Shown here: positions 1-9,768 of the stretch, in pieces
Numbering within the stretch: the first letter of the stretch is position 1
Layout: each line of letters begins with the position of its first letter
Origin: Brachypodius melanocephalos
Lineage: Eukaryota > Chordata > Aves > Passeriformes > Pycnonotidae
NCBI GenBank assembly: GCA_013398615.1
Contig: VZSR01000680.1
Coordinates: forward strand, 2,137,893-2,201,892
DNA: 64,000 bases
Reading direction: 5' to 3'
Notes under the pieces: model-generated
The model's database searches: none
Seen by the model: the letters and a program-made list of their open reading frames with translations, nothing else
Told to the model about the DNA's origin: nothing
Position numbers and translations under genes: made by a program

Positions 1-740
1 TCCGCTGTCCCGTTTAATGCGCAGGAGCGGTGGCTGTGTAAGATGGCGAGGCTGTCTGCGTGTGCAGGGACCGCCCGCTCTCCCCCCGGGGCTCCTGTCC
101 TTGGATCTAACAAGAATTCCCCGAAATGCTGACATTCACAGCGTCCCGGTCTGTCCTTTCCCTCCCCAGTAAGCGAGCACGTAACATTCCGGGCCCCCGA
201 AGTGAATTCCAAAGACGAGGTTGCTGAAATCATACTAACCCTTTTAAGCGACCCATACCGATTGTTTAAAAATACTTGCATTGCACCCGTGTCAAGATTT
301 TTACATGACTTCATCGCTACTCCTGAAAACATTTTTTATTTAATAATGTTACTATTTAAAAATAACTAAAAAAAAAAAAAAGTTGCCCTCGTATCACTGT
401 TTTAACACGAGCGCTTATCGCTACACATGAATTTGTTTTACCGTTCGTGAGGAGGAAAGTGAATCCTGGGATTTAAAACTTTCCCCGGGTGCAATGGTGG
501 GGTTTAATTCCCGCAGCCAGCGCCGCGGCCGGCAGCCACGAGCAGAGGGATAACCGGGGATGGATGTGCCACTGTAAAACAATCCCGAGGGGTCTGCAGT
601 GAGTGCCATGGTCATATTTTAGCGCTGTGGTTTGTCACGCTGCTCAGGATCACCCAGGGATCGTCCTGGTTAATCCGGATGGTTTAGACTGAGCGCTGTC
701 TGACGCAGACACAGAGACAAAGCCTGTCAGACAGAGCCCG
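1..740. promoter_or_regulatory. CpG-rich patch at the left edge
   Basis: The first 240 bases are packed with CpG dinucleotides and GC-rich words. A second cluster lies near 505-545, around a run of CGCCGCGGCCGG. Between them the sequence turns AT-rich, with an A-run at 368-381. In bird genomes unmethylated CpG-dense patches usually mark promoters or developmental-gene bodies, so this may be the margin of an island extending left of the window. I found no reading frame of a known protein and no convincing splice pair here. Confidence refers to the CpG-rich character, not to promoter activity. Confidence 0.45.
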
Positions 741-1119
741 AGAAAAGCTGTTCGTATTTCTGACTTGGCATTACCTCGAGTCCCATTTTTTTCCGTGATA
801 TATTGAAAAATATACCTCCGATGGGAGGTTAGATATGTATTTTTATGTGTGCATATAAATATATAATATGTAATTTTTATATTTTTTATGTATAAAAACT
901 AAACGCCAATCAGAATATCTCAGTCCCGGGTTTACTCTTTATTAAACTGTTTGGAAGATTCTGCAAGGCCTAGTGCACAGGGACGGGGTTGCTGCTTCGT
1001 ACAGGCAATAAAGAAGAGACATTGCAGGGGGAAAAACAATCAAATAAACAAAAAAAAACAAACTAAAAAAGAACTAAACCAACAACAACAAAAAAGAAGG
1101 TTCCTTCCCTCCGTGGCTG
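741..1119. other. AT-rich spacer between CpG patches
   Basis: Non-coding spacer. Positions about 831-900 are a nearly pure A/T stretch of alternating TATA and TTTTTA words. Positions about 1030-1095 are A-rich with repeated AACAA and AAAAA words. No gene or transposon is recognised. Confidence 0.5.
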
Positions 1120-1730
1120 GAGCGTCGCGGAGGGTAATCTGAGCAGCAGCTTAGTCTCCCGGAGCCAGCAGTGCTGTGCTGTTGCCCGCCTGTCCTAAAC
1201 CGGTATTTGGCGGTGTGTTTTTGTTGCTTTTTTATTTTCTTGCTTTGCTTTACTGAGATCTCCGCTATATTTTTGGCTTAGGTAATTAACTCTTTCTGTT
1301 GCTAATTTGCCGGTCAGGGAGGGCAGCGTGCGGCCCCGATGGCACAGCCCTGCCCGGCTCCCCGTCGGTGCCGCGGGCTCCTCGCTGCCGTGATGGGCTC
1401 AGTGTGTCCCTGCGAGCCCGGCTGGGTTCTGAGGGTGCTTTTCTAAGGCCCCGCCTCGCAGCTAATATCTGATGGCTTGGAAAGGCCAGGCGCGGATAAA
1501 AATAACTGGTGGGAGTCGGGGGCACCCTCGGCTCTCCCCCTCGGCGGTTTTAGTTCCCAGCCCGTGGCCCCTGTGCTGAGCATCCCCCGCGGGTGGGTGC
1601 CGGGGCAGCGGCGTTCACAGCCCGGGTAACGCTGCGGTGCCCGTGGGACGGCGGTCGGAACGCGCTGCCTGTGCTTCCCCAGGGAACCCACGAGTCTGCC
1701 CGTCCTGCTCCAGAGTGCGGCTGTCACACC
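1120..1730. promoter_or_regulatory. CpG-rich island with a TATA-like site
   Basis: This is the most coherent CpG-rich block of the left domain, with CpGs dense from about 1310 to 1700. It includes a CCCCGCCTC word (GC-box-like) near 1449. A GGATAAAAAT word at about 1494-1503 lies just downstream, inside GC-rich DNA, and could act as a TATA-like element for plus-strand initiation around 1525. The minus-strand frames crossing the block (1286-1525 and 1443-1805) are arginine- and proline-rich by composition and match nothing I know, so I do not call them genes. A promoter is plausible but not shown. Confidence 0.42.
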
Positions 1731-2329
1731 TCCTAAGAGCATTTTTCGGCTATGAGAGCCTTTTTTTTCCTTTTTAAATTCCCGTTTTGGCTGTAGCTTT
1801 CGCACACTGTTTCTGTACTGCTCGCGTTGTTTACGTCATCTCTTGATCGTGGTACAGTGAATTTGGGAGTAGGGTTTATTGCTCGTTAATGTGAGCTCTT
1901 CAAGTGCGGCTGTTTAAGTCCATATTTAGGCCTTTCTCAAGGGATGGCCCGTTTTCTCCTTCAGCACTCAGCACCTGCCAGGGAGATCCACGGGAATAGT
2001 GAGTGCTTAGCAAGGAGGAAAATAATTTTCTTTGTATTAAAAATGAAAGTAGGAGCCCCAGTGGCGTGTACTCTTGCAAAATGACGGACTAACTCTCTTA
2101 GTTTTCCTCTGCATTTTCCTGTTTGAGATGCCTCTTGCTTTCTTGGAGTGGTGCGTGTTACGTGGAGAGCAACTGGAAATCGCAAAGAATTTTCTAGTTA
2201 ATAATAACCTTCACGGAGCACTGGTGAATAAGTAACACTGGTCGTTAAAGCAGTTAATAGATTATTAGAAAAGTAATTTATTTGAAGCGTGCATGGAAGC
2301 AGAATATTGCGAGGTACTTGATAATTCAG
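1731..2329. other. Non-coding stretch, mixed composition
   Basis: Moderately AT-rich sequence between two CpG patches. No long ATG-initiated frame, transposon or tandem repeat is recognised. Confidence 0.5.
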
Positions 2330-2620
2330 TGTAATCCCTTTTGGCTGCGCTTTGGAAGGGAATATTTGCCAAGCCCCTGGCTTGGTTCTGGCTCCCGCTG
2401 CCGCGCCGGTCCCTCGGGGCAGATCGAGCAGGGCAGCTGCCGCCTGCCACCCGTGTGCCCTCCTTCTGCAAGAGAAGGGATCCTGGACGGTGGGGACGTA
2501 TCCCCAAAAATTTTGGGAGCGGCTCCGTGCCACTTGGGCCGGAGCAGCCCTGCTCCGGGTTGGTGCAGCCGCCCGTGTGCGGCATTGTCGCGCTCGTCTC
2601 TCAAGGCTGAGGAGAAAAAG
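2330..2620. promoter_or_regulatory. Small CpG-rich cluster
   Basis: A GC-rich block of about 290 bp with scattered CpGs. All its frames are open on both strands (for example 2282-2686 plus and 2198-2585 minus), as GC-rich sequence with few stop codons tends to be. The predicted peptides overlap in several frames and resemble no family, so this is read as a CpG patch rather than an exon. Confidence 0.35.
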
Positions 2621-3973
2621 GAAAATACACCTGGTTCATGTACTGCTTCTCATAGGGCCTCGTTCCCTTCCATCTTAAGTCAATAGAATTTTTCCCCGTT
2701 AATTAAAAAGTACAGTAAGGCCCTACTCGTCGCCTCCATAGTTTTGAGTTCGTTTGTTTTGTGTGTGTTGTTTTTTTTTTTTTTCTTTTTTCTGGAAATT
2801 CTTAGTAATGGACAAATGTAATAAACATGGATACAAAGTGGAAACAGAAAAAAACCAAACAAACAAACAATAATAAAAGCTCAACATAAAAAATAAAATA
2901 AAATAAAATAAAATAAAATAAAATAAAATAAAATAAAATAACACAACTAGCCAAAAATCCGGCACCTTCTGAACTCTGCATTTTTTACTGCTTGTGAACA
3001 GGAAGGTCAATACAAGCTAAAATACTGAAATCTTGTTTTGTGAAGTCTCTGTTGTAAAAGGAATTCTTTAAAAAACCCATTTATTCCTAATTGTGGAAAA
3101 TGAATAGCTGTCACAGTCTTTTTACCTAAAACGCTTAGTTCTTAAACTGGAAGAGTCATGTTTTAAATGTTCCGTACGTCTGTAACCACGTTACTGAGAT
3201 CTTTAATGTGGTGTCAGGCAATATTTTAACTACAAAAGTAACAATTAAGCGAGGGGGATTTCTAGAAACGTATTGTATGTTTCCTCTTAAACGCGGCGAC
3301 ATTGGGGCTCGAGGGGAGTCCCGTCTTTTTCTCTCTGTCTCTCTCTTTTTTTTTTCTTTTTTTTTAAATTTTTTTTTATTCGCCAATCATGAGTCCTTCA
3401 GCATCAAGAGGCTTCCCTGAAAGGTAGTGACAGTTTCGGGAATGCTCTGTTACTTTCCCGTCATTTCCAGGTAAATTTCTATCTGGTCTCAGAATTATTT
3501 CCTGTATTTATATGTTTGTGATTTAAAACCAATTGCGGCAAAGTAGCCTTTAATCGCAGGGCGTTTACTATCTCTAATGTTGATTAGCTTCCCGCAGGGA
3601 GCTGTAGTCTTGATACAGTTTTTTTTTTTCCTCTCCATTCTAAATGCTTCCAAATAATCCCGCATCCTTCCAGCAGAAAAACCGGGGGAGCGTCTTCTAA
3701 AATGTTATTAAGACGAAACAACGACGAGTTTGAACGTCCACGAAGTACAGATTTCGTGTCTGCTCTCAATCTATTACCTCAAATAACATCCCACGCTGTG
3801 TTCAGGGCAGGCGTTTGCTCTCCCGGCTCTTCCTGTGTCCTATTAATAGGACAGATCCGCCCGCGCATGACCCTTCCTACAAGAATTCGGCTACAGTTTG
3901 CTTTGACTTCTCGCTGCCTGTAAAATGAGTCCTTTAATTTAAAAAAATTACGAGTATCTTTTCTCTTTCACAG
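2621..3973. other. AT-rich non-coding stretch with T and TC tracts
   Basis: Contains a T-run near 2770-2784, the TAAAA microsatellite at 2887-2941, a TC/T-rich tract around 3325-3378 and a T-run near 3620-3629. Isolated CpGs persist around 3700-3880. No gene is recognised. Confidence 0.5.
2887..2941. repeat. (TAAAA)n microsatellite
   Basis: About ten nearly perfect 5-bp TAAAA units in tandem, read directly from the sequence. The array probably varies in length between individuals. The minus-strand frame through it (repeated FILFY residues) is an artefact of the repeat. Confidence 0.97.
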
Positions 3974-4086
3974 CACTGTGATGGGGAGCTTGGGATGGAA
4001 GAGCACCACGCGTGTATGCCTACAAACCAAGAGTGGTGCGGAGCCTCGCCTGTATCTTGACAACAGAAATCTGCTGGCTTTACTAA
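3974..4086 (+). other. Candidate internal exon, unknown transcript
   Basis: A pyrimidine-rich tract at about 3957-3970 ends in CAG at 3971-3973, a good acceptor. After 113 bases comes GTAAGT at 4087-4092, a near-consensus donor. One of the three plus frames is open across the whole segment (starting at 3975, with an internal ATG at 3981), and the other two hit stops. The segment lies inside the CpG-rich left domain and is richer in GC than its flanks. I recognise no protein in it, and 113 is not a multiple of three. It could be an exon of a developmental-gene-associated lncRNA, an alternative exon of a gene to the left, or chance. Confidence 0.35.
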
Positions 4087-5159
4087 GTAAGTTGTGTTTA
4101 GTTTAGCATTTTTTTATCCCAAGGAAGTGTGTTTTGGTTGGTACGCGAAAAGCAGAGCGGCCGTCAGGGACTTGCCGCAAATTTCCCCAAACTTCATCAA
4201 GCATTGTCAGATCAGGAGGTGAAAGCACTTGCATAAAAAGCCTCTTTTTTTAAAAGAAAGAAAAAAAAGACACCACAAAACAAAACAACAAATAAACACA
4301 CAAAACAAACGAACAAAATTTTTTAAAAAGCGAAAAGCGCCTCCTGCCAAAAACCACCTCTCCTGGGAGGGGTCGGAAGGTACATTCGCTGGAAGATACT
4401 AGGAATGAAGGAAAAATAGCTGGAAAGCTCTGTAGTTGTCTCCAATCAGCATAAACAGCGCACCCCACCCCCCTTTTAATTTTAGGGCTTACAGCCAGAG
4501 TATATTTCCTCAGCAGGTACCTAAAGGAAGAACCCTGATGTTTGCTCTACCGGTTTGCTCTGTCGGCCCCTTTGCATTTAGAGGTGGGCTTTTGTGTGTT
4601 TGTTTCTCACAAGTAGCTATTATCGCTGTTAATGACTGTAAAAATGTGAAAAAAAGGATGTTAAAAAAAGTGAATTCGTAGCCTGCTAGCAGAGAGCGCT
4701 CCTCGCTCTCCTGGTAATTAAATTAAGGGTTGGGGAACATCCTTCAATTTTAAGGGAGAGGTGCTTGAAGTCAAGAATGCCTTTTCTGTTTTGTTGTTTG
4801 TTTGCTTGTTTTTCTCCTTTTTTTTTTTTTTTTTTTTTTTTTTGGGAAGGCTTTTCCCTTTTAGTATTTAAGTCGGAAGAAGACATTTCTCCTCCGTGCT
4901 CGTTTAGGCTGTCCCTCCCCTGGGAACTTCAGACGGGAAGGAAACAGGCGTGCATAATTTGGGAGGTTTTGTTGTTTTTTAAAAATGTTTGTCATGCTGC
5001 AACCATTATTCCGAGGATCCTGCGAGGTTTTCATTCACCGGCTTTCAGGGCTCCTTTTTCCGTATGGCAGCCGGCCCTGCTTGAGACTTAGGAGGAAAAA
5101 AAAAACCCAACCAACAAACAAACCAAAAAATAAGTAAAAATAATAAGAACAAAAATAAA
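4087..5159. other. Non-coding stretch after the candidate exon
   Basis: Mostly AT-rich with A- and T-tracts (near 4245-4310 and 4818-4843) and a few CpGs. A short imperfect inverted word around GAGAGCGCTCCTCGCTCTC lies near 4691-4709. No gene is recognised. Confidence 0.45.
4818..4843. repeat. Poly(T) tract
   Basis: An uninterrupted run of 26 T read directly from the sequence. No adjacent retroelement body is recognised. Confidence 0.95.
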
Positions 5160-5640
5160 AAGCAACCATCCTCCTTGCCTCCCCGTCACCCCGAAACTAA
5201 GCTGTACCCCAAGCCAGGCTTGGGGGCTCAAGCCCATCTTCCCATCGGAACGCTCCAGAGTCATTTTCTCTGGCTGAACTTTAGGACAAAGCTGTTTTGC
5301 AGAGGAAATTTCCACTCCTGCTGCCGCCTCTCAGCAGAGGGCGCCTGGAGCCTTCCCAGGCTTCGCCGCCTCAAGTGCCGCTGGAAATTTAACTCTTCGG
5401 GCGCTCTCTCCCAATGTTTTTCTAACCTTTCCCTTTTAAAAGATACGACTGGATTCGAACTTTTTTATTATTTTTTTTTCTTTCCCTCTCCCTCTATAAA
5501 ATGCGCGTTGGTTTGTTCTGGTTTGGGTTTGTAAAGTTTTCCCCTCCCCGTCCTTTCCCAGCTCTTCCAGACCTTTCCCCTCCTGCAGCAATCCCCTGGG
5601 ACTCTCAGATGTACGGGGGAAGATTCTGTTTTCATCCTTG
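5160..5640 (+). promoter_or_regulatory. Last CpG-rich patch of the left domain, with a TATA box word
   Basis: GC-rich sequence with CpGs at about 5300-5420 is followed by a T/C-rich stretch and then TATAAAA at 5495-5501. TGCGCG comes immediately after the TATA word, an arrangement compatible with a core promoter firing rightward near 5525. No coding exon or donor is evident downstream, and the sequence becomes AT-rich by 5.65 kb. The TATA word is certain; promoter function is inference. Confidence 0.3.
5207..5225. repeat. Perfect 19-bp palindrome
   Basis: CCCCAAGCC at 5207-5215 and GGCTTGGGG at 5217-5225 are exact reverse complements around a single A. It could be a dimeric factor site or a cruciform. 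The factor, if any, is unknown. Confidence 0.9.
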
Positions 5641-5743
5641 ATAAACTTCTAGGATGAAACTTGTCTGGCTGTGTTTAAGCTTAAAGGGTCACTTAGGGCT
5701 CGTCAAGCAGAAAACACCAAAGCGTGGCACCAGAGTGGGGAAA

Positions 5744-5855
5744 CCCTGGCACAGGGTGCCCAGAGAAACTGTGGCTGTTCCATCCCTGGAAGGGTTCAAA
5801 ACCAGGTGGGAAATAACTTGGAGCAACCTGGACTAGTGAAAGGTGTCCCAGCCCA
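5744..5855 (+). mobile_element. CR1 LINE fragment, plus orientation
   Basis: The words GGCACAGGGTGCCCAGAGA, CCATCCCTGGAAGGGTTCAA and GAGCAACCTGGACTAGTGAA follow one another in the order seen in the 3' part of the reverse-transcriptase region and 3' UTR of chicken-type CR1 elements. The fragment is truncated at both ends, lacks the CR1 3' terminus, and its frame is not functional. Similarity was judged from memory of the family consensus. Confidence 0.82.
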
Positions 5856-8800
5856 CATATGCACAGTATAAGTGTCCAACAGAGCTTGTTGTTCTAAATA
5901 AAGTACTAAAAGGGAAAATAAATAATAAGATAGAGAAGAAGAAATAATAAATGAAATATTAAGATATGGCATTTCCATGTTTCCTGTAAACGTTTATCAA
6001 GTTTATTTATTTTGCTAATCACAACTGAGGATCAACAGAAATGCAAAATGCATGGTATATCAAATAATTATTTTTTAAAAATCTGAGCATAAAACCTAAA
6101 AACCAACAAATAAAAACATTTTAATTCTGGAGGCTGGTGGGAAAACTCAGTGGAAGATAAATGTTTGCCTTTGTGCTATTTAAATTAAAAGATGGATTTA
6201 AAAAATTTATGAGCCTTTGTTCATTTATATAATTTAATTTAGCATCTATCAATCATAAAAAATGGAAATGAATCAAGGGTTGCTGACTTTACTCAAATTC
6301 TAATCCATTTAAAAGATCAGATTTTACTACTTACTTGTTGATGTTGTTTTGTCTTTGAAGTGTGTGCATAAGACGAGAATCTTTGTCTCAGAGCAAATGG
6401 GACAGTGCGTTGGATATTGTGAGAAAATATTTTAAAAGGCAACAGAAGCCTTCCAATCCTAAACTTGGAAATACAGGGTGTTTGTCTGTGCCCAGCATTC
6501 TGTGTGGTGGAACTCTGACCCTCAGAGGTCTCGATGGGTGTTCATGTCTGGCCATGGCAGTGATAGATGCTTGAAAACTTGCTGGATTTTTTTTTCCTTC
6601 TGTTTTTTTTTTTGTTTTGTTTTGTTTTGTTTTGTTGTTGTTGTTTTTTTTAAAGGTGTAAGGTGTAAAAAAAAACTTTGGAGAAACTTCTTGATTCTTA
6701 GAACAAAACAAACAAAAAACGTTAAAATGCATCTTGGCCCTTATGCCACTTCCATTGAAGCTGACAGTAACCCCCTCTTTGGCTTTACTGGGAACAGGAC
6801 TGAGCCATTTAAAATCCTATTTTCTAATATAAATCTTTTAAGTCTTAAGCATTTCCATACAGTGGAGCAAAGAAGTCTTCAAACGTCACCAGAAAGACTG
6901 CTTCTTGTTAGGCTGTTACAATGTGCTATTTCTGTTCAAATAACATTTACAAATAGGAGGGACAGATACATTTGTACAATTTGGAAGTCTGACACTACAG
7001 TTGGGTGTTTGCAGCTTTTATACATTATGGTATTTCTGACAATAATTTTAACTCTTTGGGTTGCGCGAAACCAAGCCCAGCAGCAGCATTTCCTCCTCAG
7101 GTCTTTTAGCTGAGCGTTACTACAGTGTAGAGTTTGGTTACAGATAAGCTCAAATCTAAATTTTCCAAAAGTATGGAGGGACTGCGTGGCGAGGCAGGGC
7201 TAGGAGGAGGTACACAGAAGGAGGAAACAGTTCTCATCCTTGGAACTTCTTCCCTCCTTGGCAGTGGCTTTAAAAAGGATGAAGTGAGAGAACAGTTGCA
7301 GAAAAAGCCCTAAAAATACTACATTTTGGGAAGGTCAGGGAGGATGCCCTCTCCAGATCTGTGGGGGCTCCAGGGTTCAAATCTGAATCCTGGGCTGCTG
7401 TGATGTCCTGCCCAGCCACTCAGGAATACAACTTCCATGGATTAGCTGATTTTTTCCCCCACAGGGTTAGTTTGGCTGGGTAAGTACAAGTGAGTGGCAT
7501 TCATGTAGTTATATAGGTCTAACCAGGGATCTCCTAACAGGGGCTATTGTCCAAGCGAAAATTTACCTGATTTTTGGCAAAATACCACTCTAAGTCTCCA
7601 TTTTCTTTCTTTTTCTGGGTTTGTTGTGTCCAGCTGTGATGTCTTATAGTAAGAACTGTCTTTATAGCTGGCGTATAGCATCTTGGTTTATTGCATCTTG
7701 TGCTGTGACCCAGGCTTACAATTACTGGTCATAAGATGCCTTCATCTGAAGAAAGAGAGACCAGTCTTTTAAATCCATATTTTGAAGTAGATGATAATTA
7801 ACAAAGGGGAAAAAAAAGGGTGAAGTTGCATATACATTGTGGTGAGAAGGGAGAATTTTGTTGTCTCAGCACCTTCTTTGTCTCAGGAAATACCTGTGGC
7901 TCCTTGTAAGATGCACACAGCCTACAAATGCTTAAAGGTGTACTGCAAGGGGAATAAAAGCCAAAAAATGTGAAGCTGTAAATCCATTGGAAGGAAATAT
8001 ATCTTTGGGGGAGAGGCTTTAAACTATGGTCTTTTCAGAGGGGGAAATAAAATAGAAATACTACCAATAAAATCATGCTAAAAGTAGAGAAAACAGAAAA
8101 TAGTTCTATAGTGGTACTTGTACTTTTCATAACATCTGAGTAACTTTTCCTTCATGTTCTGGGTCTGATCCTGAAGAACATCTTAACCAGATATCTCTGA
8201 GGACCATAGTGGCACCATGTAGATCAGATCCCTGTGTTTGGGTCCAAAGTGGCCCCAGCTATTAGAGGGTACCTATCAGCAGAAACTCAAACTGCTGTAA
8301 GCCAATGGCAGCAGAGGAGTGAAAATGCTCTGTAATTATCTCCTGAAAGTGTTTAGTGGTATTTGCCTTTAATCACTGAAAGCAGTACATTCTCTTTTGC
8401 TGCTGATTCAGAGACTTGCAAGCAGATCTAAAAGCAGCTTCACATCAAACCACTGGGAAAACACAGAGATGGACATGGTGAATTCCAGAGCAGCTCCAAG
8501 GGTTACAGCTCTGCACACAAATGCAAGCATCAAAGTGCCCACATATCAACCAACAGAGCTCACCGGGCATATTCTAACTGCACTACGAAGAATTATTGTA
8601 GTTATTCTTCAAATTAGTGCAATATGGCCCATTTTCACTCCAATATCTTCCTTGATAACAAGGGATTCTCTCTGTGGTTGGAGTGAGTAGGATGGAGGTA
8701 GAGACCCCAGTGGGATTTTTGGGTAGGGAAGCTGGGTCTGTACACACACACTGGCATCAGCAGAGTCTCTGTGCCTTTTTCATTGTTATTTCTTTTTAGT

Positions 8801-9663
8801 TGCTCATCTGACCAAGTTTGTGTCCAAAGCACTGTCAAGTAACACATGTGCAATAGGAGGCTCAACACAATAACTTTACATATTACCTGTTTTTCACCCA
8901 ATATACCTCTAAGATTCCTCTTTTCACTAGTTCACAGTGGCAAAATCCACTTCTTTAATGTCAGTCTTAATATTCCATTTTATTGTTGGTTTATGGCAAA
9001 TTTCTTTTGGATTAAACTTACAAGCACAAATACCACAGTTTAGCAATGGTCCTCTGTCTACACTTGTGATACTTTCCAGTGTACTCTAGAGAAGGAAACC
9101 GTAAAAGATATGGTAAAACAGCCTCCTGTTTTGATGAAAAAATTGCTAGCAGCCATAATGTAATTAACTTAACCAACAAGGCAATAAAAATTAAGTGCCC
9201 AGTTCATGAGTGATGCCATAGTGAGGCTAAATTTCCTAGAAATCACACAGCAGAACATTTTCCATTAGGACATTCATAAAACTTTGTGTTCAACGACATC
9301 ATTTCCTTGGGTCTTTTGGAATCCAACAAGAGGGGCTGCAGTTGAGAGAGAAGCAGTGATATACATGACCAAAAGGTTGTGTTCCATCAGTGGGAAAGCT
9401 CGGGGAAAATGATAAAAGTGTTTTACATTACATTTTTCGCTGACCGGACCTTACTTGAAAGCTCAAATCATAGAGTCATTATTTTTTTGTATTTCAGAGG
9501 AATTAATATTTTTGCTACTTGTAAGTGACTATTTCTAATTTTTGCTGTAATAGTAAGCACCTGTCCAATCAATCTTGGTTTTTAAATCTCGTTTAGTCTC
9601 TTGAACAAATGTGTTTAAACGAAAAGTCCAGTTTGTTTAGAACCATGCAATGATTTAGACAGC
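5856..9663. other. AT-rich non-coding stretch
   Basis: Intergenic-type sequence with T- and A-tracts near 6586-6655 and 7810-7820. The longest plus frame (6478-7113) is built around a TTTTG/TTG low-complexity run and resembles no protein. A fragment AATCATAGAGTCATT near 9465 recalls the tail of a minus-orientation CR1 but is too short to call. No gene is recognised. Confidence 0.5.
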
Positions 9664-9709
9664 AAGGGACTTTGGAGGTCATCTGGTCCAACCTCCTACT
9701 CAAAGCAGA
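9664..9709 (-). mobile_element. Short CR1 LINE remnant, minus orientation
   Basis: GGAGGTCATCTGGTCCAACC followed by a degenerate CTCAAAGCAG is the reverse complement of a typical CR1 3' UTR segment. About 46 bp are recognisable before the sequence passes into a T-rich tract. It is an old, heavily truncated copy. Confidence 0.65.
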
Positions 9710-9745
9710 TGATGAGTTTGTTTTCTTTCTTTTGTTCTTCCTTTC

Positions 9746-9768
9746 TTTTTTTTTTTTTTTTTTTTTTT
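9746..9768. repeat. Poly(T) tract
   Basis: An uninterrupted T run of 23 bases, 37 bp right of the CR1 remnant. CR1 elements do not end in poly(A), so the tract is probably an independent simple repeat. Confidence 0.93.

Noticed and set aside
2198..2686. Six overlapping frames on both strands
   Set aside because: GC-rich patch with few stop codons; no frame has a splice context or a recognisable protein.
6478..7113. 211-codon plus-strand frame
   Set aside because: It passes through a TTTTG/TTG low-complexity run, its residues fit no family, and neighbouring DNA is ordinary AT-rich intergenic sequence.
9465..9482. Possible second CR1 tail (AATCATAGAGTCATT)
   Set aside because: Only about 15 bases match and the adjacent sequence does not continue as CR1.
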